Assembly: GCA_016932715.1 (NCBI GenBank)
Contig: JAFGCG010000134.1
Coordinates: forward strand, 1-34,914
Direction: 5' to 3'
Source: Anaerolineales bacterium
GTDB taxonomy: Bacteria > Chloroflexota > Anaerolineae > Anaerolineales > Villigracilaceae
Length of the DNA stretch: 34,914 nucleotides
Shown: one piece after another, positions 8,452 through 15,920 of the stretch
Position numbering within the stretch: position 1 is the stretch's first letter
How the letters are laid out: each line of letters opens with the position of its first letter
Notes under the pieces: model-generated
Database searches by the model: none
Told to the model about the DNA's origin: nothing
Seen by the model: only the letters and a program-made list of their open reading frames with translations
Made by a program: the position numbers and the translations under genes

Positions 8452-8457
8452 TACAAT
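8452..8457 (+). promoter_or_regulatory. Probable -10 element giving a leaderless PHP mRNA
   Basis: TACAAT (five of six consensus bases) is followed by seven bases, CCATCCC, and then ATG 8465. The expected transcription start falls on the start codon itself, and there is no Shine-Dalgarno site. The -35 region is poor. Confidence 0.45.
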
Positions 8458-8464
8458 CCATCCC

Positions 8465-9130
8465 ATGGCTTATCTTCATGTCGAATTTCACTGTCATACC
8501 AATGCCTCCAGGGATTCCCTCATGCCTCCGCTCGAACTGGTGGAAACCTGTCGGCGCAAGGGGATCGACCGCGTCGTGGTGACCGATCACAACACGATTG
8601 CGGGCGCGCGGGCGGCACAGGCGCTCGACCCGGAACTGGTCATCGTGGGGGAGGAGATCATGACGACGCGCGGCGAGATCCTGGCTGCGTTTGTGCGTGA
8701 GGAAATTCCAAAGGGGCTGACTCCCCGGGAGACGATTCAGCGCCTGAAAGACCAGGGCGCGTTCATCAGTGTCTCGCATCCGTTTGACAGTTTGCGCAGC
8801 GGCGGCTGGCAGGAGGCTGACCTGCTCGCGATCCTGCCGCTGGTGGATGCGATCGAGGTGTATAACTCGCGCTGCATGCTGCCGCGTTTCAACCGCGCGG
8901 CGCGGCGCTTCGCGGAAAAGCATCAGATCGCGGGGACCGTCGGTTCGGACGCGCATGCAGCCTATGAGCTGGGCCGGTCGCTGCTGCTGCTGGCGCCGTT
9001 CGAGGGTCCGGATGGATTGCGAAGTGTCATTCGTACAGGCATCCAAAAAGTAAAGTGGTCGCCTCCCTGGTTTCGCTTCTCCTCACGTTATGCAGTCATC
9101 CGCAAGAAGGCTGGTACTACACGGTCTTGA
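8465..9130 (+). CDS. PHP-domain metal-dependent phosphoesterase
   Basis: A 221-residue protein of the PHP family (the fold of histidinol phosphatase and the polymerase III proofreading domain, here stand-alone and YciV/TrpH-like). Metal ligands are recognisable in order: H9-x-H11 with D17, D41-H42 in VVTDHN, E64, H105 in SHPFD, and D162-x-H164 in GSDAH. The related stand-alone enzymes hydrolyse small phosphoesters such as nucleoside 3',5'-bisphosphates or short RNA 5' ends; the substrate here is not defined by sequence. The gene diverges from the SPFH operon with only 63 bases between the two start codons. Its own TGA overlaps the -35 box of the cold-shock gene. Confidence 0.87.
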   Translation: MAYLHVEFHCHTNASRDSLMPPLELVETCRRKGIDRVVVTDHNTIAGARAAQALDPELVIVGEEIMTTRGEILAAFVREEIPKGLTPRETIQRLKDQGAFISVSHPFDSLRSGGWQEADLLAILPLVDAIEVYNSRCMLPRFNRAARRFAEKHQIAGTVGSDAHAAYELGRSLLLLAPFEGPDGLRSVIRTGIQKVKWSPPWFRFSSRYAVIRKKAGTTRS

Positions 9131-9155
9131 CATCACCTGACAGACATGATAATCT
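9127..9155 (+). promoter_or_regulatory. Promoter of the cold-shock gene
   Basis: A perfect TTGACA (9127-9132) overlaps the stop of the PHP gene. With a 17-base spacer the -10 is TAATCT (9150-9155); GATAAT at 9148-9153 is an alternative with a 15-base spacer. Either predicts a 5' leader of about 75 bases, the long leader commonly seen on csp mRNAs. Confidence 0.6.
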
Positions 9156-9237
9156 TGCCTGCGTCGTGCCCGGTTCGCCTTTGAAAGCGCAAGGTGGATT
9201 GGGCATAAATCTTTAACCACAGCAGGAGAAATGTAAG

Positions 9238-9450
9238 ATGTCAGAACGCTACGTCGGAACCGTCAAATGGTTCAATGCCACCAAAGGCTATGGTTTCATC
9301 GGTCGTGACGGTGGTGAAGATGTGTTCGTCCACTTCACCGCGATCCAGTCTGACGGCTATCGCAAGCTGGAAGCCGAACAGAAGGTGGAGTTTTCCGTCG
9401 AGGAAGGCCCCAAGGGATTGCAAGCTGCCAATGTGGTGCCCATCTCGTAA
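9238..9450 (+). CDS. Cold-shock protein, CspA family
   Basis: A 70-residue single OB-fold nucleic-acid chaperone. RNP1 reads KGYGFIGR (about 17-24) and RNP2 VFVHF (about 30-34). The opening [15 protein letters not shown] and closing [10 protein letters not shown] are diagnostic. These proteins melt RNA structure at low temperature and often act as transcription antiterminators. AGGAG at 9224-9228 sets the start at 9238. A separate ATG directly followed by TAA sits at 9231-9236, between the ribosome-binding site and the start codon. The gene is monocistronic: own promoter upstream, strong intrinsic terminator 58 bases downstream. Confidence 0.95.
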   Translation: MSERYVGTVKWFNATKGYGFIGRDGGEDVFVHFTAIQSDGYRKLEAEQKVEFSVEEGPKGLQAANVVPIS

Positions 9451-9508
9451 GACTCACGCCCCCTGGGCGGCTGGCTTGCCATTGCCGGCTTAAGTTTTGC
9501 GAAACAGA

Positions 9509-9540
9509 CAGAGCTGCCGTGAGGCAGCTCTGTTTTTTTT
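9509..9540 (+). terminator. Intrinsic terminator of the cold-shock gene
   Basis: A perfect 10-bp stem, CAGAGCTGCC (9509-9518) with GGCAGCTCTG (9523-9532), has a GTGA loop and is followed by eight Ts (9533-9540). Confidence 0.92.
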
Positions 9541-9546
9541 ACCCTC

Positions 9547-9602
9547 CCTGCTTCCCCTAAATTCGTTTCACGAGTTTGGGGAGGTGCCGTTAGGCAGGGG
9601 GA
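9547..9602. repeat. Intergenic inverted repeat, copy A of a two-copy family
   Basis: An imperfect inverted repeat (CTTCCCCTAAATTCG against CGAGTTTGGGGAGG) is followed by GTGCCGTTAGGCAGGGGGAG. The right half matches the element at 32959-33045 (TTTGGGGGAGGTGCCG...AGGCGGAGGGGG). No open frame lies inside. It sits between the csp terminator and the terminator of the convergent DUF5667 gene. Confidence 0.55.
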
Positions 9603-9628
9603 GACGACGAGTAGTCTTACCAAAACAA

Positions 9629-9656
9629 CAACTCCCCGCCAGCTGACGGGGAGTTG
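9629..9656 (-). terminator. Terminator downstream of DUF5667 gene, copy 1
   Basis: Stem CAACTCCCCG (9629-9638) with CGGGGAGTTG (9647-9656) and an 8-base loop. Read on the minus strand it is followed by TTGTTTTGG. The same stem sequence follows the paralogous gene at 11304-11334, so the terminator was duplicated along with the genes. Confidence 0.75.
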
Positions 9657-9661
9657 CTGCA

Positions 9662-10630
9662 TCATCGTTTAGGGGTCTTCGTGGGTTTCTTGTCTTTGGG
9701 ATCCTTGTCTTTAGGATCTTTGTCCTTATCCTTCCCACCCGCGTTATTCCCGGGAGTCGGGTGATCCTTCTTGGGGGTCGGCGTGACGTGAGAATGAGTC
9801 TCGCCCGGATTTGTGTTTGGACCTATCCCATTACCATTTCCCGGGCCGTCAGGCGGAGGTGCAGCCTGACTGGTCGGTGTGGACGTTGCGGTGGGCACTG
9901 CGACAGGAGGAGTCTTCATCTGCCCGTAGTGGAGTCCCTCGTGGACGGTATTGCGGAATGCTTCATGATCGCGCAGACCCTCGTTGACCACGAGTACCTG
10001 CACTTGCAGCATGGTACGGGTGTGTTCCAGGACAGGTTGCGCGCTCTGCGTGGCTTGAACCATCAAGCGCTGCATCTCGCGCTCCTGCTGCTGCAGCTGG
10101 TCGTGCAGCTGCGGGAGTTTTTGATCTAGCGCTGCATCGTCCAGGTTGCTGCAGAGTTCTAATGCCTGTTGAATGTGCTGTTCGAGGCGCAGCCTGACCC
10201 GCTCGGAGGGAGTCCGCCCGGATTCGATCAGCCGGGTCATCTCCTGAACGCGGGTCTGGGACAACTCCATCAGGCGATCCACTTTGGCTTCCGGGTCGTT
10301 CTGGAACTGCAGGCTGACATCTTCACTGAAAGTTTTGACGGCATAGAGGGGTTCACCCGGCAGGTCATCCTGTGCTGCTTTGACAGTCGTCCCACCGCCG
10401 ACCAGCAGGCCTGCAATCACAAGCAGCGTCACGGCCGTATTCATCGCAAACTGCCGCATTCCGAAGATGGATCGCCAGTCTTTGTGGCGCCGCGCCTCTC
10501 TCGCCGTCACAGCCTGCGCCAGGAAGCGCGCCCGTCCGCGCGCGGCAGCCTGGGGATTGCGCGGGGGAACTGCTTTGATCTCATTCAGCCTCTCCCGGAT
10601 CATGGATTCAATTTCAGTCTGATTGTTCAT
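9662..10630 (-). CDS. DUF5667 membrane protein, copy 1 (putative anti-sigma partner)
   Basis: A 322-residue protein. The cytoplasmic N-terminus (about 1-60) is followed by a single membrane helix (about 64-82) and the DUF5667 region beginning VKAAQDDLPGEPLYAVKT (about 84-210), which is helical with several coiled-coil-like segments. The C-terminal tail (about 225-322) is low complexity, Pro/Thr then Lys/Asp-rich. The DUF5667 family is of unknown biochemical function. The single-pass topology and strict linkage to a sigma gene suggest a membrane anti-sigma or sensor; that is inference. Its start lies 17 bases inside the sigma gene, implying translational coupling. The paralogue at 11357-12382 is close over the first 230 residues but has a wholly different tail. 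Confidence 0.8.
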   Translation of the reverse strand: MNNQTEIESMIRERLNEIKAVPPRNPQAAARGRARFLAQAVTAREARRHKDWRSIFGMRQFAMNTAVTLLVIAGLLVGGGTTVKAAQDDLPGEPLYAVKTFSEDVSLQFQNDPEAKVDRLMELSQTRVQEMTRLIESGRTPSERVRLRLEQHIQQALELCSNLDDAALDQKLPQLHDQLQQQEREMQRLMVQATQSAQPVLEHTRTMLQVQVLVVNEGLRDHEAFRNTVHEGLHYGQMKTPPVAVPTATSTPTSQAAPPPDGPGNGNGIGPNTNPGETHSHVTPTPKKDHPTPGNNAGGKDKDKDPKDKDPKDKKPTKTPKR

Positions 10631-11180
10631 CTGTATTTTCCATTAACAGTTTTTGCAGATTCGCCAGTGCATGATGCTGGATGGACTTGATGGCTCCAAC
10701 ACTTTTGTGCAAAACCTGTGCAATTTCCTCATTGCTCCAATCTTCCAGATACTTGAGCGAGATGACCTTCTGCTGACTGGGTGTCAAATGGCGGATCGCC
10801 TCTCGAATCTGCTTTTGTCGAATGCGCTTGGCTACTTCCTCTTCCGGAAACTCATCCGACTGCAGAGTTTCGTGCAGGGTTTCGTCTAATGCCGAGACGG
10901 GTTGATGGTCCCGGTAGTAATCCACGATCCAGTTATGCGTGATGCGATAAAGATAGGCACGCAAATGGTCACGTGGTCCCTGTCCCTTTTGCAGGGATTT
11001 CAGGAAGCGCGCAAAAATCTCGGCCACACAATCTTCGGCAAGAACCGTGTCGGTGAGCAGGCGCATGGCATAGCCATATAAACCCGGACTATAGCGGTCG
11101 TAAATCTCTGCCAGGGCTTCTGCGTTTAGCTGCAACGCAAGCCGAAGGAGTTCCTGCTCTTTGGACGCCAAGTTTCTCAT
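10614..11180 (-). CDS. Sigma-70 family (ECF-like) RNA polymerase sigma factor, copy 1
   Basis: A 188-residue sigma factor with region 2 (LAEIYDRYSPGLYGYAMRLL, then LAEDCVAEIFARFL, about 20-75) and region 4 (IREAIRHLTPSQQKVISLKYLEDWSNEEIA, about 120-180). There is no region 1 or 3, as in ECF sigma factors. The open frame extends 34 codons upstream, but the paralogue begins at the equivalent of MRNL, so I start at ATG 11180. A sigma-70-type promoter lies 45-73 bases upstream. The last 17 bases overlap the DUF5667 gene, the expected sigma/anti-sigma arrangement. It probably directs RNA polymerase to a small regulon that may include its own promoter. The conserved upstream block is described with the paralogue. 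Confidence 0.88.
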   Translation of the reverse strand: MRNLASKEQELLRLALQLNAEALAEIYDRYSPGLYGYAMRLLTDTVLAEDCVAEIFARFLKSLQKGQGPRDHLRAYLYRITHNWIVDYYRDHQPVSALDETLHETLQSDEFPEEEVAKRIRQKQIREAIRHLTPSQQKVISLKYLEDWSNEEIAQVLHKSVGAIKSIQHHALANLQKLLMENTDEQSD

Positions 11181-11224
11181 CTTATATGACGTTATTTTAT
11201 TCTTCCAGATACCCTTCCCGCGTA

Positions 11225-11253
11225 CTAATATGTAATTGTAAGGATGATGTAAA
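11225..11253 (-). promoter_or_regulatory. Promoter of sigma/DUF5667 copy 1
   Basis: Read on the minus strand: TTTACA (11253-11248), a 17-base spacer, TATTAG (11230-11225). Transcription would start near 11218, giving a leader of about 38 bases. The downstream leader block GGAAGAATAAAATAACGTCA is also found upstream of copy 2 (one mismatch). Confidence 0.6.
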
Positions 11254-11303
11254 GAAAGCAAGGTGGATTGGATGGGGGGCAACTTGTCTGGCTCTTATAA
11301 AAT

Positions 11304-11334
11304 AACAACTCCCCGTCAAGTACGGGGAGTTGTT
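11304..11334 (-). terminator. Terminator downstream of DUF5667 gene, copy 2
   Basis: A perfect 13-bp stem, AACAACTCCCCGT (11304-11316) with ACGGGGAGTTGTT (11322-11334), and a 5-base loop. On the minus strand it is followed by ATTTTATAAG. It shares the CAACTCCCCG stem with the terminator of copy 1. Confidence 0.8.
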
Positions 11335-11356
11335 ACACCTTTATTTACGGATTTAT

Positions 11357-12382
11357 TTACGGACCCTTGCCGCCCGACCCACTGCCGCCAGAACCACTGC
11401 CACCTGAACCACTGCCTCCATCATTCCCGCCTGAGCTATTCCCGGAGCCCGTCCCATTGCCGCCATTATTGGGCATCGGCGTTGTGCTGGGATTCGGACC
11501 TGCCCCGTTGCTGTTATTCGGACCAGCTTGTGGCGTGGACTGACCATTTTGCTGCCCATTCGGACCAGACCCATTGCCGTTGTTGGGACCAGCTTGTGGA
11601 GTAGTCTGACCGTTCTGCTGCCCGTTCGGGGCCGAAGGTGTCGGCGGCACCGATGGGGGCGGAGTCTGGGTCTGCCCGTAGTGGAACCCGTTGCGGACTG
11701 TGTTGCGGAACATTTCGTGATTAAGTAGTCCGTCGTCGATCAACTGCAGTTGTGTCTGCAGCATGGTGCGCGTCCGTTCCAGGGTGGGTTGTGCATCCTG
11801 TGAGGCGTGAATCTGCAATTGCTGCATGTCACGCTCCTGCTGTCGCAACCGGTCACGAAGCTGCAGGAGCTTCTGATCGAGCGCCGCATCCTCCATATTG
11901 CTGCAGAGCTGGAGGGCTTGCTGGAGGTGCTGTTCGAGGCGCAGCCGGACCTGCTCAGGCGGGGTCTGGCCGGATTCGATCAGCCGGGTCATCTCCTGAA
12001 CGCGGGTCTGGGACAGATCCAGCAGGCGATCGACTTTGGCTTCCGGGCTGTTCCGGAACTGCAAACTGACGTTCTCACTAAATGTTTTGACAGCATAGAG
12101 GGGCTCACCCGGCAGGTCGTCCTGGGCGGCTTTCACGGTTGTCCCACCGCCGATCAATAGACCTGCAATCACGAACACGGATATTAAGATGTTCATCGCA
12201 AACTGTTCCTTTCTGAAAATGGATTTCCACCCTTTGTGACGCTGAGGCTCGTTTGCGGATACGGCTTGCGTCAGGAAACGTGCGCGTGCCCGATTGGCAG
12301 CCTGGGGCGTGCGCTCCGGAACCGATTTGAGCTTATTGAGCTTTTCCTGTACGATTGTTTCGATTTCAGTTTGATTGTTCAT
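11357..12382 (-). CDS. DUF5667 membrane protein, copy 2 (putative anti-sigma partner)
   Basis: A 341-residue paralogue of the protein at 9662-10630. N-terminus (MNNQTEIE...), membrane helix (about 64-82) and DUF5667 region (VKAAQDDLPGEPLYAVKT onward, about 84-215) align almost gap-free. The C-terminus diverges completely. Here it carries two copies of an NGQQNGQ-T/S-TPQAGPNN unit (about 245-285), then a Gly/Ser-rich end with repeated GSGGSGSGG (about 310-341). Such Gly/Ser/Asn tails are flexible and expected outside the cell. The start overlaps the sigma gene by 17 bases exactly as in copy 1. Function as sigma regulator is inferred from linkage only. Confidence 0.8.
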   Translation of the reverse strand: MNNQTEIETIVQEKLNKLKSVPERTPQAANRARARFLTQAVSANEPQRHKGWKSIFRKEQFAMNILISVFVIAGLLIGGGTTVKAAQDDLPGEPLYAVKTFSENVSLQFRNSPEAKVDRLLDLSQTRVQEMTRLIESGQTPPEQVRLRLEQHLQQALQLCSNMEDAALDQKLLQLRDRLRQQERDMQQLQIHASQDAQPTLERTRTMLQTQLQLIDDGLLNHEMFRNTVRNGFHYGQTQTPPPSVPPTPSAPNGQQNGQTTPQAGPNNGNGSGPNGQQNGQSTPQAGPNNSNGAGPNPSTTPMPNNGGNGTGSGNSSGGNDGGSGSGGSGSGGSGSGGKGP

Positions 12383-12920
12383 CTGTGCTTTCCATAAACA
12401 CTTTCTGCAAATTTGCCAGGGCGCGATGTTGAAGGGATTTCACCGCGCCAACCGGTTTATGCAAAACTCGTGCAATTTCCTCGTTGCTCCAATCTTCCAG
12501 ATACTTGAGAGAGATGACCTTTTGCTGATCTGGTGTCAGATCGAAAATTGCCTTGCGGATCTGACTTTGCTCGATGCGCCTTGCTGCTTCCTTTTCCGGC
12601 ATATCCTCGCACTCAAGGCTTTCACTCAGGGCGCAGGTTTCTTCAGGGTGACGATAAAAATCCACGATCCAGTTGTGCGCGATACGATAAAGATATGCCT
12701 GCAGATGGTCGCGCGGTCCACGGTGATTTTGCAATGATTGCAAAAAGCGCGTGAAGGCTTCCGCCACGCAGTCTTCAGCGAGAGAGGCGTGGCCGAGCAG
12801 GCGCATGGCGTAGCGATACAGACCCGGGCTGTAGCAGTCGTAAATCTCTGCCAGGGCGGTTGTGTTTAGCTGGGATGCGAGCTTGAGCAGCTCCTGCTCT
12901 TTCGGCACCAAGTTTCTCAC
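12366..12920 (-). CDS. Sigma-70 family (ECF-like) RNA polymerase sigma factor, copy 2
   Basis: A 184-residue paralogue of the sigma factor at 10614-11180. Region 2 (LAEIYDCYSPGLYRYAMRLL; LAEDCVAEAFTRFL) and region 4 (LTPDQQKVISLKYLEDWSNEEIARVLHK) are nearly identical, so both probably recognise related promoters, unless divergence in the region 2.3-2.4 helix has separated them. The start is GTG at 12920 (ATG in copy 1), preceded by GTAG-type purines but no strong Shine-Dalgarno site. The leader GGAAGAAGAAAATAACGTCA matches that of copy 1 with one mismatch, but the promoter boxes further upstream have diverged; no good -35/-10 pair is seen, only TTTACA at 12993-12988 and TAACAT at 12967-12962 with 20 bases between. 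Confidence 0.87.
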   Translation of the reverse strand: MRNLVPKEQELLKLASQLNTTALAEIYDCYSPGLYRYAMRLLGHASLAEDCVAEAFTRFLQSLQNHRGPRDHLQAYLYRIAHNWIVDFYRHPEETCALSESLECEDMPEKEAARRIEQSQIRKAIFDLTPDQQKVISLKYLEDWSNEEIARVLHKPVGAVKSLQHRALANLQKVFMESTDEQSN

Positions 12921-13033
12921 CTACTATGACGTTATTTTCTTCTTCCGGATACTGTGCCTGCATGTTACCAAATCAATGTAAAGCTTGTGTAAAGAAATGA
13001 TGAGGTTGTGGAAAAACTTTTTATCAGAATACG

Positions 13034-13318
13034 GTGATCGAGCTGCCCCTCCCACTGTTCAGCCGTTTACAGCCGGGAGCGCTCCCGGCGCGAACGTTGG
13101 CTGCCATGCAACTGCTGGAATTGTAACCTGAGGAATGGGTGCTGATCCCCGGCGTGGGTACGGGCGCGGATTTGCCGCTTCTGCCCGCGGGCGTGGAGGC
13201 GACCGGCATTAGCCGCCTGGGCGATTTGACGAGAGGCTGTCCCTGCGCGATCACTCACGATGAGCCGGGCATCGCGGGCGGGCTGTATCGCGTCCTCCTG
13301 CTCAAAAAGACCGGATAG
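13034..13318 (+). pseudogene. Decayed class I SAM-dependent methyltransferase
   Basis: One frame reads as the two ends of a small methyltransferase. It opens with a LPLPLFSRLQPGALPAR-type segment, then has an in-frame TAA (13124-13126). The SAM-binding motif I follows in degraded form (PEEWVLIPGVGTGADLPLLP, then VEATGI). After that the sequence jumps straight to the family's C-terminal strand pair (ITHDEPGIAGGLYRVLLLKK) before TAG at 13316. An intact member would be about 200 residues; about 110 residues of the middle are missing. The internal deletion plus stop make it non-functional. The antisense open frame over the same bases has no family resemblance. Confidence 0.7.
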
Positions 13319-13384
13319 TGCTTGATGGTCATGGATATGAGTATCATCATGGTTTGTCGTGACATCCCTCATTGCATCAAATCG

Positions 13385-13390
13385 TATAAT
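13385..13390 (+). promoter_or_regulatory. -10 element of the ornithine cyclodeaminase-family gene
   Basis: A perfect TATAAT ends 29 bases before the ATG. The predicted start of transcription leaves a short leader containing GAGGAGG. No convincing -35 at 16-18 bases; GTGACA at 13359-13364 is 20 bases away. Confidence 0.45.
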
Positions 13391-13419
13391 CACTCCATTC
13401 TTTGCATGAGGAGGCTCCG

Positions 13420-14394
13420 ATGATGGAACATCAAGTTCTCTACTTGTCTCGTGCCGATGTTGAATCGGTGGACCTGTCGATGAAGGAGATCATCGCTCTG
13501 CTGGAAAAGGCGTTTCTCGAAAAGGGGAATGGCAATGTTGAAATGCCCCCCAAACCGGGCATCCACACTCTGCCCGATGCGTTCATCCATGCCATGCCGG
13601 CCTACATTCCATCCATGCGCTCGGCCGGCATCAAGTGGGTCAGCGGCTACCCGGAGAACTTCAAGCGCGGGCTGCCCTACATCAGCGGGTTGATGATCAT
13701 GAACGATGTCGAAACCGGCATTCCCTACGCCGTGATGGATTGTGCCTGGATCACCGCCATGCGGACGGGAGCCGCCTCGGCGCTCTCCGCCAAATATCTC
13801 GCTCGACCGGATTCTGAAACGGTCGGTATCCTTGCCTGTGGTGTGCAGGGGCGTACCAATCTCGAAGCGCTGGCTTGTCTCTTCCCGGTCAAGCGGGCGT
13901 ATGCGTATGATGTCCTCCCGGAAGTCCAGGGAAAGTTCGTCGCCGAGATGACGGATCGGTTTGGTTTTGAAGTCGTCGGGGTGAAAGAGCCGAAACAAGC
14001 CGTCGTCGAATCGGACCTGGTGGTGACCTCCGGACCGATTTTGAAGCATCCATCTCCCACGATCAAAAAGGATTGGCTGCGCCCCGGCGCGTACGGCTCC
14101 GCGGTGGACTTCGATTCCTACTGGACCGCTGAGGCGCTCGCGCAAATGGACCGCATCAGCACCGACGACCATGCCCAGTTCCAGTATTACAAATCGGTTG
14201 GATACTTCCAGCAGGCTCCCGATCCCTACGCGGACTTGGGCGAACTGGTCGCGGGCTCGCAGCTCGGCCGCCAGGATGATAAAGAGCGCACCCTGGCGAT
14301 CAACCTCGGCCTGGCAATGGATGACATGGCTGTCGCTCCGACGATTTATCAGCGCGCGCAAGAAATGGGCTTGGGAACGTGGTTGCCGTTATAA
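13420..14394 (+). CDS. Ornithine cyclodeaminase / mu-crystallin family protein
   Basis: A 324-residue NAD(P)-binding protein. The N-terminal part (about 1-110) contains IKWVSGYPEN, which carries the conserved substrate lysine. A Rossmann segment follows, with GILACGVQGRTNLEAL (about 140-155), the G-x-G-x-Q-G-R signature of the family. Members deaminate ornithine to proline or reduce/oxidise imino acids (ketimine reductase, alanine dehydrogenase, staphyloferrin/opine precursors). The substrate cannot be assigned here and no proline or siderophore genes are adjacent. The start is ATG 13420, five bases after AGGAGG; the adjacent ATG at 13423 is also possible and would remove one residue. It converges on the DUF218 gene. 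Confidence 0.87.
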   Translation: MMEHQVLYLSRADVESVDLSMKEIIALLEKAFLEKGNGNVEMPPKPGIHTLPDAFIHAMPAYIPSMRSAGIKWVSGYPENFKRGLPYISGLMIMNDVETGIPYAVMDCAWITAMRTGAASALSAKYLARPDSETVGILACGVQGRTNLEALACLFPVKRAYAYDVLPEVQGKFVAEMTDRFGFEVVGVKEPKQAVVESDLVVTSGPILKHPSPTIKKDWLRPGAYGSAVDFDSYWTAEALAQMDRISTDDHAQFQYYKSVGYFQQAPDPYADLGELVAGSQLGRQDDKERTLAINLGLAMDDMAVAPTIYQRAQEMGLGTWLPL

Positions 14395-14411
14395 AGAACG
14401 ATACAGATGAA

Positions 14412-14449
14412 CACAGATGAAAGGGATTTAAAGTCTATGTTCATCTGTG
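14412..14449. other. Hairpin between convergent genes
   Basis: A 10-bp perfect stem, CACAGATGAA (14412-14421) with TTCATCTGTG (14440-14449), lies between two convergent stop codons. No T-run on either strand, so it is a weak candidate for bidirectional termination. ACAGATGAACACAGATGA is also a direct repeat of a short word. Confidence 0.35.
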
Positions 14450-14452
14450 GTG

Positions 14453-15010
14453 TTATACCCATCCCACCATCTTACTGTAAACCATCGCCAAAACTTCATA
14501 AAGATAAAGTGTGAAGCGCGAATGGGTCTGGAACCATTTGTAACCGTAGGCTGGCTCCCCGGGGGAATAGACCGAGAGCCAGTAGAAATCCTCCCAGCCC
14601 ATCTTCCGCGCGGTAGCGACGGCGCGGCGCGTGTACAGATCCAGCGTGACCAGGGTCGGCTGCAGGAAGTTCCGCTCGCGGATGATCTGCATAGCGTAAT
14701 ACAGGTTCTCGTACGTATTGAGGGATCGATCCTCTTCGATCACATTCACCGCGGGAACCCCCAGGTGTACCGCGCAGGCAGCCATCACGCTGGCATTGCT
14801 GAGGCCCAGCCGCTGGTTGTCGCCGGTGCACATGATGAGCGCGGATTCAGGGAATCGCTTCCACCATTCCGCAGCTACTTCGATCTGAGCAATGGTCGGT
14901 TTTGTGGGAGTAGTACGATCCTTCAGGGCGTAGGAAGGGATGACAAAACAGTCTGGATGAGAGGGTGGGTGATCCGGAATAGTCCATTGTTTTTCGAAGG
15001 GGAAGCGCAT
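14453..15010 (-). CDS. DUF218 / YdcF-SanA-type protein
   Basis: About 185 residues. The DUF218 core starts at DCFVIPSYALKD (about 22) and continues with SALIMCTGDNQRLGLSNASVMAACAVHLGVP, VIEEDRSLNTYENL and TLVTLDLYTRRAVATARKMGW, the usual alternation of strand and helix in this Rossmann-like family. Members are often envelope-linked (SanA, ElyC) or cytosolic (YdcF, reported to bind SAM); no membrane helix is seen here. The reaction is unknown. The open frame extends to 15103 inside the upstream dehydrogenase gene. I choose ATG 15010, which leaves a 43-base gap; a start further upstream is not excluded. It is the last gene of the thiolase operon. Confidence 0.7.
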   Translation of the reverse strand: MRFPFEKQWTIPDHPPSHPDCFVIPSYALKDRTTPTKPTIAQIEVAAEWWKRFPESALIMCTGDNQRLGLSNASVMAACAVHLGVPAVNVIEEDRSLNTYENLYYAMQIIRERNFLQPTLVTLDLYTRRAVATARKMGWEDFYWLSVYSPGEPAYGYKWFQTHSRFTLYLYEVLAMVYSKMVGWV

Positions 15011-15053
15011 GGTTCGATCACTTGGAAGGGGTTCGATAACTAACCGCTCGCCG

Positions 15054-15899
15054 CTAATAACTGTAAAACCCTCTCCCGCTCTTCCTCCCCAAATAGCCCG
15101 CATCCACCATCTTCCGCAGCAGTGGGGCAGGGCGGTACTTGTCCTCGCCCAGGTCGCGCTGCAGCACCTCCATCACAAACAGGACAACGTCCAGCCCGAT
15201 CAAATCTGCCAGGGTGAGCGGACCCATCGGATGGTTCATCCCCAGTTTCATCACGGTGTCGATCGCTTCGGGCGTGCCCACGTTTTCCTGCAAGGCAAAG
15301 ACCGCCTCGTTGATCATCGGGCACAAAATACGGTTGGAAATAAATCCCGGCGAGTCATTGGCTTCCACGGGTTCTTTCTCCATGGCTGTGCACAATGCCA
15401 GTGTCGTCTGGAGCGTCTCCTCGCTGGTGGCGAGACCCTTGATGACTTCCACCAGTTTCATCAACGGCACAGGATTCATGAAGTGCATGCCAATGATTTT
15501 ATTGGCTCGCCTGGTTACCGCAGCAATCTTAGTGATCGAGATCGAGGACGTGTTCGTCGCAAGGATCACACCTGCGCGCGCGGCGGCATCCAGTTCCTTG
15601 AAAATCCTGAATTTCAAATCGGGATTCTCGGTCGCGGCCTCGATGACGAAATCGGCAGATTGGATCGTATCCATGTTACCGACATAACTGATCTGTTCCG
15701 TCGCCTCTTTTTGCTCCTTCGTGAGCGAGCCCTTTTCCAGCAGCTTTGCAGTGGATTTGGCAATCGCTGCTTTGGCGTTTTCCAGGGCGGCCGGCATCAC
15801 ATCCAAGCAGGTGACCTGGTAGCCCGAAGTCGCCGCCACCTGCGCGATGCCGTTGCCCATGGTCCCCGCGCCGATTACAAAGATATGTTTGACAGTCAT
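15054..15899 (-). CDS. hbd: 3-hydroxybutyryl-CoA dehydrogenase
   Basis: A 281-residue NAD(P)-dependent 3-hydroxyacyl-CoA dehydrogenase (about 282 in Clostridium). It interconverts acetoacetyl-CoA and (S)-3-hydroxybutyryl-CoA. Rossmann motif [10 protein letters not shown] (10-19), then S118, catalytic H139 and N142 in MHFMNPVP, and E151 completing the His-Glu pair. The C-terminal dimerisation domain has [12 protein letters not shown] and ends [12 protein letters not shown] thiolase gene lies upstream on the same strand with one gene between, so the two enzymes catalyse consecutive C4 steps (acetyl-CoA condensation and reduction, or the reverse in beta-oxidation/butyrate metabolism). No crotonase or acyl-CoA dehydrogenase is in the window. 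Confidence 0.95.
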   Translation of the reverse strand: MTVKHIFVIGAGTMGNGIAQVAATSGYQVTCLDVMPAALENAKAAIAKSTAKLLEKGSLTKEQKEATEQISYVGNMDTIQSADFVIEAATENPDLKFRIFKELDAAARAGVILATNTSSISITKIAAVTRRANKIIGMHFMNPVPLMKLVEVIKGLATSEETLQTTLALCTAMEKEPVEANDSPGFISNRILCPMINEAVFALQENVGTPEAIDTVMKLGMNHPMGPLTLADLIGLDVVLFVMEVLQRDLGEDKYRPAPLLRKMVDAGYLGRKSGRGFYSY

Positions 15900-15920
15900 T
15901 TGGTCTCCGGTTGGAATGTA

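Noticed and set aside
8402-9046. Long upstream extension of the SPFH gene, antisense to the PHP gene
   Set aside because: Its translation is the complement of a well-conserved PHP domain; the hydrophobic N-terminus starts at 8401.
13067-13393. Minus-strand open frame antisense to the methyltransferase remnant
   Set aside because: No family resemblance, His/Arg/Gln-rich composition typical of antisense translation of GC-rich DNA; the plus strand gives recognisable methyltransferase motifs.
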